NCBI GenBank assembly: GCA_017455785.1
Contig: JAFSYZ010000019.1
Location: 1 to 8,938 of the forward strand
Reading direction: 5' to 3'
Source: Candidatus Methanomethylophilaceae archaeon
Lineage (GTDB): Archaea; Thermoplasmatota; Thermoplasmata; Methanomassiliicoccales; Methanomethylophilaceae
Length of the DNA stretch: 8,938 nucleotides
A program made the position numbers and the translations under genes. The notes below the pieces were generated by a model. The model ran no database searches. It had not been told where the DNA came from and worked only from the letters and a program-made list of their open reading frames with translations. Positions 1 to 6,192 of this stretch are shown one piece after another. How positions within the stretch are numbered: position 1 is the stretch's first letter; every line of letters starts with the position of its first letter.

Positions 1-498
1 GGGGTAATCGCACTCAGGGATGGCAAGGCGATCGTAGCCAACATGTCGCTGTGCGATGGTATCGGTGATTGTCTTCCCGCTTGTCCCATGAACGCCATAA
101 CATTCATGGACGTTGACCGTCCCGTAGGCATGATGGCCCAGGATCATCAATGGCCTATCAAGATGGCATTGGTATCCCCGTCGATGGAATGCTTCAGCAA
201 AGGTGTGCTGAACATCGCAGCCGACTGCACAGCATTCACCGCCAATGAATTCAAGGGACGTTTCTCTAGAGATGCGGCACTGATCATAGGGTGTCCTAAG
301 CTCGACCCTATAGACAGATTCGAGAAGATCGATGCGATCATAGCGAACAACAACATCCGTGTCATCAACGTCCTGAGAATGCAGATCCCCTGTTGCAACA
401 TACTCTCAAGGATCGTCAATGAAAGAGTGAAGATGTCCGGAAAGGACATCAAAGTCGACGAGACGGTGTTCGCCACAAATGGTTCAGTGGCCCTTTGA
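1..498 (+). CDS. 4Fe-4S ferredoxin-like protein, 5'-truncated by the window edge
   Basis: The reading frame is open from base 1 to TGA at 496-498, giving 165 residues. The true start lies upstream. Visible residues 1-14 look like the end of a first ferredoxin repeat. A second cluster motif follows, with Cys18, Cys24 and Cys28-Pro (C-x5-C-x3-CP). The rest is a C-terminal domain with conserved-looking cysteines at 76 (DCT), 98 (GCPKLD) and 131-132 (PCC). This arrangement is known from a family of small ferredoxin-domain proteins in anaerobic bacteria and archaea, usually annotated only as 4Fe-4S binding protein. An electron-transfer role is likely, but no partner is known. There is no signal peptide in the visible part, so it is probably cytoplasmic. 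The second motif lacks the cysteine usually found between the first two. An internal ATG at 43 is not the start, because the homologous-looking sequence continues upstream of it. The 3' end overlaps the next gene, which is on the other strand, by 15 bases. Family assignment is fairly sure; function is not. Confidence 0.85.
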   Translation, partial: GVIALRDGKAIVANMSLCDGIGDCLPACPMNAITFMDVDRPVGMMAQDHQWPIKMALVSPSMECFSKGVLNIAADCTAFTANEFKGRFSRDAALIIGCPKLDPIDRFEKIDAIIANNNIRVINVLRMQIPCCNILSRIVNERVKMSGKDIKVDETVFATNGSVAL

Positions 499-1038
499 TA
501 CCTCTGTGGACTTCCCTTCCAGATAATCCGATACCTGTTTCAGATCCAACGCTTTGACCAGCTGATAGGCAGCGTCGTTCTTGTACTCCTGTGTGGAGAC
601 ACAGGCGTCCTTCGCTATGTACGGTGTCAGATCGTAATCGAATGCTGCGTAATAAGTGGACATCACGCAATACTCCGTGACCGTACCGCAAAGGAGGACG
701 GCATCGCAGCCATTATCCTTGACGGCCTTATCGAGACCGCTGTCCTTGAAGGAATTCATGTGTCCTTTGTCGACAATGATATCCGTGGGCTCGACCTTGA
801 TCTCGTCGTATATCTCGTCCTTGTCCTCACCGGTGTATAATCCGTGATCGGCGCCGCCGATGAACTTGACGAAGATAACAGGCTTACCTGCCTTCCTGAA
901 CATCTCGGCCAGCTTGTTGATGTTCCTCAACTTGGAATAATATGATAGTTCCTTATCCTCATGTGTTGTAATGACAAACTTCTTCTGAACGTCGATGACC
1001 ACAAGGGCCATCTTCTTCTCTTTGGGATCGATGTACAT
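484..1038 (-). CDS. Isochorismatase-family cysteine hydrolase
   Basis: This is a 184-residue single-domain protein of the isochorismatase-like fold, whose members hydrolyse amides or vinyl ethers. The expected catalytic triad is visible: Asp16 in ALVVIDVQ, Lys91 in VDKGHMNSF and Cys124 in GTVTEYCV, where the residues before the Cys match the usual cis-peptide site. The metal-binding D-x-H signature of nicotinamidases is not seen, so nicotinamidase is unlikely and the substrate is unknown. Start choice: the frame is open to an ATG at 1084-1086, but a TATA-like element at about 1065-1075 would put the transcript start near 1045, just ahead of the ATG at 1036-1038. The family also normally begins only a few residues before the VVIDVQ strand. 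ATG at 1009-1011 is a further alternative, with purine-rich sequence ahead of it. The gene is transcribed alone. It converges on the ferredoxin-like gene with a 15-base overlap and diverges from the DUF5654 gene. Confidence 0.85.
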   Translation of the reverse strand: MYIDPKEKKMALVVIDVQKKFVITTHEDKELSYYSKLRNINKLAEMFRKAGKPVIFVKFIGGADHGLYTGEDKDEIYDEIKVEPTDIIVDKGHMNSFKDSGLDKAVKDNGCDAVLLCGTVTEYCVMSTYYAAFDYDLTPYIAKDACVSTQEYKNDAAYQLVKALDLKQVSDYLEGKSTEVSKGH

Positions 1039-1064
1039 TGCCACAGTAAAGATATGGGGCTTTT

Positions 1065-1075
1065 CATATCTATAA
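1065..1075 (-). promoter_or_regulatory. Putative TATA box of the hydrolase gene
   Basis: Read on the minus strand, the sequence TTATAGATATG lies about 30 bases before the ATG at 1038. In archaea transcription begins about 25 bases after the TATA centre. This would give a leader of only a few bases and supports the 1038 start over the 1086 start, which lies upstream of the box. No Shine-Dalgarno sequence is seen before 1038, as expected for a nearly leaderless message. Confidence 0.4.
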
Positions 1076-1173
1076 CTGACCGTCATCGTACTCGATACGT
1101 TATCTGATAGATATCATTCACAATACCCAGCATAGTTCCTTATCGCTACGAAATCTGTATTTTCGAGCAATGG

Positions 1174-1182
1174 TTTTTTATG
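1174..1182 (+). promoter_or_regulatory. Weak TATA-like element ahead of the DUF5654 gene
   Basis: TTTTTTATG lies about 39 bases before the ATG at 1217 in an otherwise mixed 130-base gap between divergent genes. A start about 25 bases downstream would leave a leader of roughly 15 bases, enough to hold the AAGGTG Shine-Dalgarno sequence at 1205-1210. The match to an archaeal TATA box is poor. Confidence 0.3.
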
Positions 1183-1216
1183 CTTTTCAGAACATTTACA
1201 CGCCAAGGTGTCATAA

Positions 1217-1477
1217 ATGGCAGACAACACATTCAAGATTCAGCTTCTTGAGACCACCGCTGCTCTCATCACTGCAGCTTTCGGACTCGTTGCTGCGCTG
1301 GCATGGAATGAGGCCATCAAGGCAATCATCGCGGAGTTCCTCGGAGCAGACGGAACCATCCCCGGTCTTGTGGCATACGCAATGATCGTCACAGTTATCG
1401 CGGTCATCGCAACACTCCTCATCGCCAGGGCGATCGGAAAGCTCAAGGCAGCTGACAAGAAAGCAGAAGAGGAATGA
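1217..1477 (+). CDS. DUF5654-family small membrane protein
   Basis: This 86-residue protein has two hydrophobic helices, at about residues 13-30 and 52-70. They are joined by a short loop carrying an AWNEAIKAII stretch, and a charged lysine/glutamate-rich tail follows (about 75-86). The two-helix layout and the ALAWNEAI motif match my memory of DUF5654, a family of unknown function common in Thermoplasmata and Methanomassiliicoccales. It is predicted to sit in the cytoplasmic membrane as a hairpin, possibly oligomeric. The start is supported by AAGGTG at 1205-1210, six bases before the ATG. The codons are strongly biased (GCA, ATC, CTC), hinting at good expression, and a strong hairpin terminator follows six bases after the stop. 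It is a single-gene unit. No enzymatic residues can be proposed. Confidence 0.8.
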   Translation: MADNTFKIQLLETTAALITAAFGLVAALAWNEAIKAIIAEFLGADGTIPGLVAYAMIVTVIAVIATLLIARAIGKLKAADKKAEEE

Positions 1478-1482
1478 ATTCC

Positions 1483-1514
1483 TTGAAGTGGCTTCGCCAC
1501 TTCAAACCTTTTTT
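1483..1514 (+). terminator. Hairpin terminator with T-tract after the DUF5654 gene
   Basis: A perfect 10-bp stem (TTGAAGTGGC at 1483-1492 with GCCACTTCAA at 1496-1505) encloses a TTC loop. CC and six T residues (1509-1514) follow. It begins five bases after the stop codon. U-tracts are the main termination signal in archaea; the added stem makes this an unusually clear site. Confidence 0.75.
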
Positions 1515-1541
1515 ATCATCAATTCTACAAATATAAGATAT

Positions 1542-1567
1542 GGGGGCGTGCGGTCGCACGTTGCCCC
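1542..1567 (-). terminator. GC-rich imperfect hairpin after htpG
   Basis: CGTGCG (1547-1552) pairs with CGCACG (1555-1560). An outer GGGG (1542-1545) pairs with CCCC (1564-1567) around a small internal loop. The structure lies eight bases beyond the htpG stop on the minus strand. No run of T follows directly on that strand, only an AT-rich stretch, so it may act as an RNA 3' end stabiliser instead of a true terminator. Confidence 0.4.
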
Positions 1568-1574
1568 AGATGTT

Positions 1575-3482
1575 TCAGAACAGACCGAAGACCTTGTCGG
1601 AATAATCGAGGACGTCATCGATCGGCATCCCTGCGATCAGCAGTGCCTGTCCGTACATGACCTCGGCCATAGTCTTCGCCTTCTCCTTGTCGTTGGCGAT
1701 GGTATCCTTCAGGACCTGATATATCGGGTGGTCGGCGTTGATCTCCAGTACACGTTTCGCCTTCGGGATGTCCCCCATATCGGTCCCGGGGACGCTTGCG
1801 AAGTACTTCTCCATCTCCAGGGAGATCTCTCCGTCGGTGGTGAGGCACACCGCATGCGACTTCAGTTTCCTTGAGAGCCTGACCTTCTCGACCTTGTCAC
1901 CCAATGCATCCTTGATGAAATCGAGGGTCTCCTTCTCACTCTCCTCCTTCGCATCGGATTCCTTCTTCTCCTCTTCCGTCTCCAATCCCAGATCGGAACC
2001 GGTCACATCGCAGAACTGCTTCTCCTCATATGACCTCAGGGTACGGATCATGAAATCGTCCACCTCCTCTGACATTAGGAGGATGTCGTATCCCTTCTCC
2101 CTGATCTGCTCGTTCTGAGGCAGCTGTTTCGCACGTGCGATGCTGTCAGCCGAAGCGTAGTATATCCTGTCCTGACCATTTGGCATCGCCTCGACGTACT
2201 CCTTGAACGTGACCAACTTGTCCATGTCATAGGAATGCAGCATGATCAGGTCCTTCAGCAATTCAGCATTGGCACCGAATCCGTCCACTACACCGTACTT
2301 CAGCTGGGGTCCGAAACTCTTGTAGAACGCTTCATAGGATTCCCTGTCGTCCTTGAGGAGACGTGACAGTTCCGCCTTGATCTTCTTCTCCAGATTGCTC
2401 TTGATCATCTGCAGCTGACGGTCGTGCTGCAGCATCTCCCTGGAGATGTTCAGTGAAATATCCGGCGAATCCACGATACCGCGGACGAACCTGAAGCAAT
2501 CAGGCAGGACATCCTTGCACTTGTCCATGATCAGGACTCCTGATGAGTACAGCTGCAATCCGGGCTCGAAGTCCCTGCTGTAGAAGTTGTACGGTGCCAC
2601 TTTAGGCACGAACAGCATCGCCTTGTATGATACCGCACCCTCGGCGTTCACCCTTATGACCGAGACAGGATCCTCGAAGTCATGGAACTTCTCCTTGTAG
2701 AATGCTTTACAGTCATCGTCGCTGACATCCTTCTTAGGGCGCTGCCAGATGGGGACCATGCTGTTGACCACGGTATCTTCGACGTGTGTCCTCCACTCCT
2801 TCTTAGGCTCACCGTTCTCATCCTTCTCCCCGGTCTCCTCCATAGCACCCTTTTCGAGCATCATGTGGATCGGCCATCTCACGTAATCGGAGTATTTCTT
2901 GATCAGATCCTCGATCATGTAACTGCTGAGGTACTCACTGTAATCCTCTTCCTCATTGTCCTCACGTATGTGCATGATGACATCGGTACCCCAGGAGTCC
3001 TTCTCGCACTCCTTGATCGAATAACCGTCGGAACCCTCACTGGTCCACTGGTACGCCTGGTCGGAACCGTATGCCTTGGTCCTTACGGTGACCTTGTCCG
3101 AGACCAGGAACGCGGAATAGAAACCGACACCGAACTGACCTATGATGTCCACATCGTTGGATTCGATACCCTTCTTGAACTCGGATGAACCGCTGTGGGC
3201 GATGACACCGAGATTGGTATCCAGGTCCTCCTTGCTCATACCGATACCGTTATCGGACACGGTGATGGTCCTTGCATCCTTATCGATGGAGACACTGATC
3301 TTCAAATCCTCCCTGGATACAGGGACATCAGGCTCGGTGATCGATTTGTAAAGTAACTTGTCAATCGCATCGGATGCGTTGGAGATGATCTCCCTCAGGA
3401 AGATCTCCCTGTGGGTGTAGATCGAATTGATCATCAGATTCAATAACTGCTTGGATTCCGTCTTGAACTGTTTCTTAGCCAT
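1575..3482 (-). CDS. htpG: Molecular chaperone HtpG (Hsp90)
   Basis: The product is a full-length Hsp90 of 635 residues, close to the 624 of the E. coli protein. The N-terminal GHKL ATPase domain has FLREIISNASDAIDKL with Glu31, Asn35 and Asp38, DNGIGM at 77-82 and the lid glycine motif GQFGVGF at 115-121. The middle domain carries the ATP-contacting Arg348 in NISREML, equivalent to the catalytic arginine of bacterial HtpG. A charged segment at about 216-230 is short, as in bacterial HtpG and unlike the long linker of eukaryotic Hsp90. There is a second acidic lysine-rich stretch at about 500-525, and then the dimerisation domain. No MEEVD tail is present. It would act in the cytoplasm as an ATP-driven dimer that remodels client proteins. 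The ATG at 3480-3482 follows a modest AAGGGA element and a good TATA box. It is transcribed alone, with no dnaK or clpB in the window. Hsp90 is generally missing from archaea, so horizontal transfer is likely if the host is archaeal. Confidence 0.97.
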   Translation of the reverse strand: MAKKQFKTESKQLLNLMINSIYTHREIFLREIISNASDAIDKLLYKSITEPDVPVSREDLKISVSIDKDARTITVSDNGIGMSKEDLDTNLGVIAHSGSSEFKKGIESNDVDIIGQFGVGFYSAFLVSDKVTVRTKAYGSDQAYQWTSEGSDGYSIKECEKDSWGTDVIMHIREDNEEEDYSEYLSSYMIEDLIKKYSDYVRWPIHMMLEKGAMEETGEKDENGEPKKEWRTHVEDTVVNSMVPIWQRPKKDVSDDDCKAFYKEKFHDFEDPVSVIRVNAEGAVSYKAMLFVPKVAPYNFYSRDFEPGLQLYSSGVLIMDKCKDVLPDCFRFVRGIVDSPDISLNISREMLQHDRQLQMIKSNLEKKIKAELSRLLKDDRESYEAFYKSFGPQLKYGVVDGFGANAELLKDLIMLHSYDMDKLVTFKEYVEAMPNGQDRIYYASADSIARAKQLPQNEQIREKGYDILLMSEEVDDFMIRTLRSYEEKQFCDVTGSDLGLETEEEKKESDAKEESEKETLDFIKDALGDKVEKVRLSRKLKSHAVCLTTDGEISLEMEKYFASVPGTDMGDIPKAKRVLEINADHPIYQVLKDTIANDKEKAKTMAEVMYGQALLIAGMPIDDVLDYSDKVFGLF

Positions 3483-3525
3483 TCGTAATCCCTTCTTTAT
3501 GAATGATACGAAGTACTAACTGATT

Positions 3526-3537
3526 TTATATTTAAAA
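3526..3537 (-). promoter_or_regulatory. TATA box of htpG
   Basis: The minus strand reads TTTTAAATATAA here, an excellent archaeal TATA element inside a very AT-rich patch (3520-3545). It lies about 45-50 bases before the htpG ATG, giving a predicted leader of some 20-25 bases that includes the AAGGGA ribosome-binding element. Confidence 0.6.
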
Positions 3538-3553
3538 TTTGTGTAAATGGAAG

Positions 3554-3571
3554 ATGGGGCATATGCCCCAT
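3554..3571. repeat. Perfect 18-bp palindrome between nifU and htpG
   Basis: ATGGGGCATATGCCCCAT reads the same on both strands. It begins four bases after the nifU stop and is followed on the minus strand by an AT-rich stretch containing short T runs, so it may be the terminator of the metA-nifS-nifU operon. It also lies about 30 bases upstream of the centre of the htpG TATA box, a position equally suited to a transcription factor site. Confidence 0.6.
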
Positions 3572-3575
3572 GGTC

Positions 3576-4007
3576 TCAATCGTTTATGTCGTGTTTAGGC
3601 TTCTTCAGTCCCTCGATGGTTATGCCGTTCTTCTCGGCATAATCCCAAAGGGCGGCATGTATGGCCTCCTCAGCGAGCAATGAACAATGGATCTTCACCT
3701 GTGGAAGTCCGTCCAACGCCTCCATAACTGCCTTGTTGGTAACCTGCAGCGCCTCCTGAACGGTCTTTCCCTTCACCATCTCGGTGGCCATGCTGCTGGT
3801 GGCAACCGCAGCACCGCATCCGAACGTCTTGAACTTGCAGTCCTGGATGACCCCGTTATCGTCGATGTCCAGATATATCCTCATGATATCACCGCACTTG
3901 GCATTACCTACGGTGCCTACACCTGAAGCATCCTCTATCTCACCCACATTCCTAGGGTTCATGAAATGGTCCATTACCTTCTCGCTGTACACTCCGTCAT
4001 ATGACAT
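3576..4007 (-). CDS. nifU: Fe-S cluster assembly scaffold, NifU/IscU N-domain type
   Basis: The 143-residue protein is a single IscU-like scaffold domain on which new Fe-S clusters are built from NifS-derived sulfur before transfer to apo-proteins. The three ligand cysteines are present at Cys38 (NAKCGD, with Asp40), Cys64 (FGCG) and Cys108 (KIHCSL, with His107). An additional Cys57 is seen. The N-terminal part (YSEKVMDHFMNPRNVGEIE) and the GCGAAVATSSMATE segment resemble the single-domain NifU of clostridia more than proteobacterial IscU. A short extension rich in lysine and proline ends the protein. The ATG at 4005-4007 is chosen because GAGAGGTG stands five bases upstream and the domain begins right after it; an upstream ATG at 4040 would only add a basic unrelated peptide. 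The gene overlaps the nifS end by 11 bases, so translation is probably coupled, and it is the last gene of the metA-nifS-nifU unit. Confidence 0.93.
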   Translation of the reverse strand: MSYDGVYSEKVMDHFMNPRNVGEIEDASGVGTVGNAKCGDIMRIYLDIDDNGVIQDCKFKTFGCGAAVATSSMATEMVKGKTVQEALQVTNKAVMEALDGLPQVKIHCSLLAEEAIHAALWDYAEKNGITIEGLKKPKHDIND

Positions 4008-5202
4008 CCTTGCACCTCTCCTTCTTAACGTAATCCTCATACAGCGGCGACATGGACCTCAGTTTCTCCAAGGCCGATTTCAGCACATCGACCGCCTTGT
4101 CTATCTCCTCTAATGTATTCCTGTCCGACAGCGACATCCTCACGGAACCGTGAGCGATCTCGTGCGGAAGACCTATCGCCAGAAGAACATGCGACGGGTC
4201 CAATGAACCTGATGCACATGCGGAACCTGTGGACACACAGATGCCGTTCATGTTCATGATCATCAGCAACGATTCCCCCTCGACGAACCTGAAACTGAAA
4301 TTGACATTTCCGGGTAGCCTCTTGGTGCGGTGACCGTTCAGTTTGCTGAACGGTATCTCCTTCTCGATACGTTCGATCGCATGATCCCTCAGCTCGGATA
4401 TCTTGGACATCTTCTCCTCCATATCCGCGGATTCCAATTCCGCTGCTTTGCCCATGCCTACGATACCGGGAACATTGGTGGTACCTGCTCTCTTCCCTTC
4501 CTCCTGCGCCCCTCCGCGCATGAACGGTTCGAGTCTGACACCTCTCCTCATGAAGAGGAAGCCCACACCCTTCGGACCTCCGAACTTGTGTCCGCTGGCA
4601 CTCAGCAGGTCTATTCCCATCTCCTTGACATCTATGGGGATATGGCACATGGCCTGGACTGCATCCGTGTGGAACAACGCGCCTTTGGAATGTGCTATGG
4701 CGGCGATCTCCTTCAGAGGTTGTATGGAACCGATCTCGTTGTTCGCGGTCATAACGGATACCAATGCGGTGTTCTCATCCACCAGCTCCTTCAGTTTATC
4801 CAAATCGATTATCCCGTCCGCATCCACAGGTGCACGTCTGATGGTGTAACCGTCCTTCTCCAGTGCCTCTGCGGTCTCGATGATGGCATGATGCTCGATG
4901 GTGGAGATCACGATGTTCTTCCCCTTGCCTGCCTTCCTCGCCGCGGATGTCAATACCCAATTGTCGGACTCCGTCCCTCCGGATGTGAAATAGATCTCCT
5001 CCGGAGCGGCGTTGATTATCCTTCCAATTATCTCCCTCACATGGTTACAGGCGTCCCTCGGGGTACGACCCATGGAATGGATACTGGAAGGATTCCCGTA
5101 ATCCTCGAGGAAATAGGGTGTCATCGCATCCAATGTCTCCTTCCTCATGGCCGTCGTGGATGCGTTGTCCAGGAAGATCGCTCCTTTGCTGTCGCTGCTC
5201 AT
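3997..5202 (-). CDS. nifS: Cysteine desulfurase, NifS/IscS class I
   Basis: The 401-residue product is a pyridoxal-phosphate enzyme of fold type I that converts cysteine to alanine and hands the persulfide sulfur to NifU. Visible landmarks are LDNAST at 11-16, His104 in STIEHH (ring-stacking on PLP), Asp180 and Gln183 in HTDAVQA, Lys206 in SASGHKFGGPKG (Schiff base) and the catalytic Cys329 in STGSACASGSLDPSHV. The length matches IscS (about 400). The active loop resembles NifS and clostridial desulfurases. The ATG at 5200-5202 is chosen because AAAGGAG lies eight bases ahead of it and it forms an ATGA overlap with the metA stop. The frame could extend to 5277, but that stretch lies inside metA and adds residues unlike the family. 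It is the middle gene of metA-nifS-nifU, so the sulfur donor and its acceptor scaffold are made from one message. Confidence 0.95.
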   Translation of the reverse strand: MSSDSKGAIFLDNASTTAMRKETLDAMTPYFLEDYGNPSSIHSMGRTPRDACNHVREIIGRIINAAPEEIYFTSGGTESDNWVLTSAARKAGKGKNIVISTIEHHAIIETAEALEKDGYTIRRAPVDADGIIDLDKLKELVDENTALVSVMTANNEIGSIQPLKEIAAIAHSKGALFHTDAVQAMCHIPIDVKEMGIDLLSASGHKFGGPKGVGFLFMRRGVRLEPFMRGGAQEEGKRAGTTNVPGIVGMGKAAELESADMEEKMSKISELRDHAIERIEKEIPFSKLNGHRTKRLPGNVNFSFRFVEGESLLMIMNMNGICVSTGSACASGSLDPSHVLLAIGLPHEIAHGSVRMSLSDRNTLEEIDKAVDVLKSALEKLRSMSPLYEDYVKKERCKDVI

Positions 5203-6122
5203 ATCATGTTCTCCTTTGTTGTTCTCACTTCGTTGATATCGAATGGTGTGCACTGGTAGACGTAATAGTTCACCCAATTAGTGAAAATCAGTGTGGCGTA
5301 ACTGCGCCAGGTGAGGACGGGTGTGCCCTCGTCGTAATAGTTCTCAGGTTCCTTCGGACCCAATCCTTTGCCCACATCCCTGTTGTACTCATCGTTCAGG
5401 GTGCTCCTATCGTACTCCAGATGACCTGTGATGAATATCCTGCCCTTGTTCGAGATGATTATCCCGAGGTCGCCGTCATCCGAATCGGCAACGATCTTCA
5501 GGTCATCGATCGCATCGATCTCCTCCCTTCTGACAGTGGCATATCTTGACTGCGGCATCCTGAAAACATCATCCAATCCCCTCATGAGGGGTTCTGTGGG
5601 CTCAAGATTTTTGTATACATAGATGCCCGATCTCTTCTCAGGGAACTGTACCTTCTCGATGCCGTAATGATGATAGAGTCCCGCCAAGGATGCCCAACAG
5701 ATGTAAAGAGTGGAGAAGACGTGTGTTTCCGCCCAATCGAAAATCCTACAGAGCTCCTCCCAATAATCTACCTGTTCATATTCTATCTTCTCTAAAGGAG
5801 CACCTGTCACGATCAGTCCATCGAAACATTCGTCCTCGATCTCCGTGAAACGCTTGTAGAATCTTTCCAGATATTCATGTGAGGTGTGGGTGCTCTCGTG
5901 GCTGGCGGGTATGACTAGAGTGATATCTATTTGTAAAGGTGTATTACTAAGCATTCTCAACAACTGCAACTCAGTACTCTTCTTCGTTGGCATTAGGTTC
6001 AGGATGGCAATCCTCAAAGGACGGATGTCCTGTCTGAAGGCCCTTCCCTCATCCATGACGAAGATGTTCTCTTTCGCCAATTCGGCATAGGCAGGCAATG
6101 TATCCGGAATTTTTATCGGCAT
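5199..6122 (-). CDS. metA: Homoserine O-acyltransferase, probably O-acetyltransferase
   Basis: The 307-residue product belongs to the MetA/HTS class I glutamine-amidotransferase-like family. It acylates homoserine, the first committed step to methionine. It begins MPIKIPDTLPA, the usual MetA opening. Lys47 (MPTKKSTE), nucleophile Cys142 (YICWAS), His234 and Glu236 (TGHLEYD) fit the known triad. Residue 111 is Glu (GAPLEKIEY). In this family Glu111 favours acetyl-CoA and Gly111, as in E. coli, favours succinyl-CoA, so acetylation is predicted although the family is often labelled succinyltransferase. The divergent metY, which uses O-acetylhomoserine, agrees. The frame is open to 6170, but the family start at 6120-6122 and the TATA box at 6150-6159 support the shorter form with an almost leaderless message. 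The stop overlaps the nifS start as ATGA. Many archaea use the unrelated MetX instead. Confidence 0.94.
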   Translation of the reverse strand: MPIKIPDTLPAYAELAKENIFVMDEGRAFRQDIRPLRIAILNLMPTKKSTELQLLRMLSNTPLQIDITLVIPASHESTHTSHEYLERFYKRFTEIEDECFDGLIVTGAPLEKIEYEQVDYWEELCRIFDWAETHVFSTLYICWASLAGLYHHYGIEKVQFPEKRSGIYVYKNLEPTEPLMRGLDDVFRMPQSRYATVRREEIDAIDDLKIVADSDDGDLGIIISNKGRIFITGHLEYDRSTLNDEYNRDVGKGLGPKEPENYYDEGTPVLTWRSYATLIFTNWVNYYVYQCTPFDINEVRTTKENMI

Positions 6123-6149
6123 CTTAACGGGAAAGTTGATGCCAATACC

Positions 6150-6159
6150 ATATTTATAT
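6150..6159 (-). promoter_or_regulatory. TATA box of the metA-nifS-nifU operon
   Basis: The minus strand reads ATATAAATAT, a strong archaeal TATA element centred about 33 bases before the metA ATG at 6122. The predicted transcript start is near 6129, leaving a leader under ten bases. No Shine-Dalgarno sequence precedes metA, consistent with leaderless initiation. Confidence 0.6.
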
Positions 6160-6161
6160 CT

Positions 6162-6184
6162 ACCTACCAACTAAATAGGTAGGT
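6162..6184. promoter_or_regulatory. Dyad-symmetric candidate operator between metA and metY
   Basis: Arms ACCTACC (6162-6168) and GGTAGGT (6178-6184) are exact reverse complements around a nine-base AT-rich spacer, centre 6173. Each arm is part of a doubled tetranucleotide (TACCTACC, TAGGTAGG). Beyond the arms symmetry resumes as TATAT at 6155-6159 against ATATA at 6187-6191, within the two TATA boxes. A 23-bp dyad next to both TATA/BRE regions is where a repressor would control both operons. The nearby Rrf2 protein is the obvious candidate, but binding is inferred. Confidence 0.55.
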
Positions 6185-6192
6185 TAATATAC
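6184..6192 (+). promoter_or_regulatory. TATA box of the metY-cysK-rrf2 operon
   Basis: TTAATATAC lies about 41 bases before the metY ATG. A transcript start about 25 bases on (near 6212) would leave a leader of roughly 15 bases holding the GGAG ribosome-binding site at 6217-6220. It directly abuts the right arm of the dyad at 6178-6184. Confidence 0.5.

Noticed and set aside
484..1038. Nicotinamidase as the function of the isochorismatase-family protein
   Set aside because: The metal-binding D-x-H motif near the expected position is absent, so only the family can be stated.
1101..1113. Small inverted repeat TATCT-GAT-AGATA in the gap between the hydrolase and DUF5654 genes
   Set aside because: Five-base arms in AT-rich DNA are expected by chance and the position relative to either promoter is not telling.
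3576..5202. Nitrogen-fixation role for nifS and nifU
   Set aside because: No nitrogenase genes are nearby, NifU is the single-domain form, and the neighbours are sulfur amino acid genes; general Fe-S assembly is the better reading.
4330..5259. Long open frame of 309 codons on the plus strand opposite nifS and the end of metA
   Set aside because: It lies antisense to two clear enzymes with complete motifs, its translation is low-complexity and shows no recognisable domain, and it has no promoter or convincing ribosome-binding site. It is a by-product of codon bias.
5203..5277. N-terminal extension of NifS
   Set aside because: It lies wholly inside metA in another frame and is unlike the family; the ATGA overlap and AAAGGAG element fix the start at 5202.
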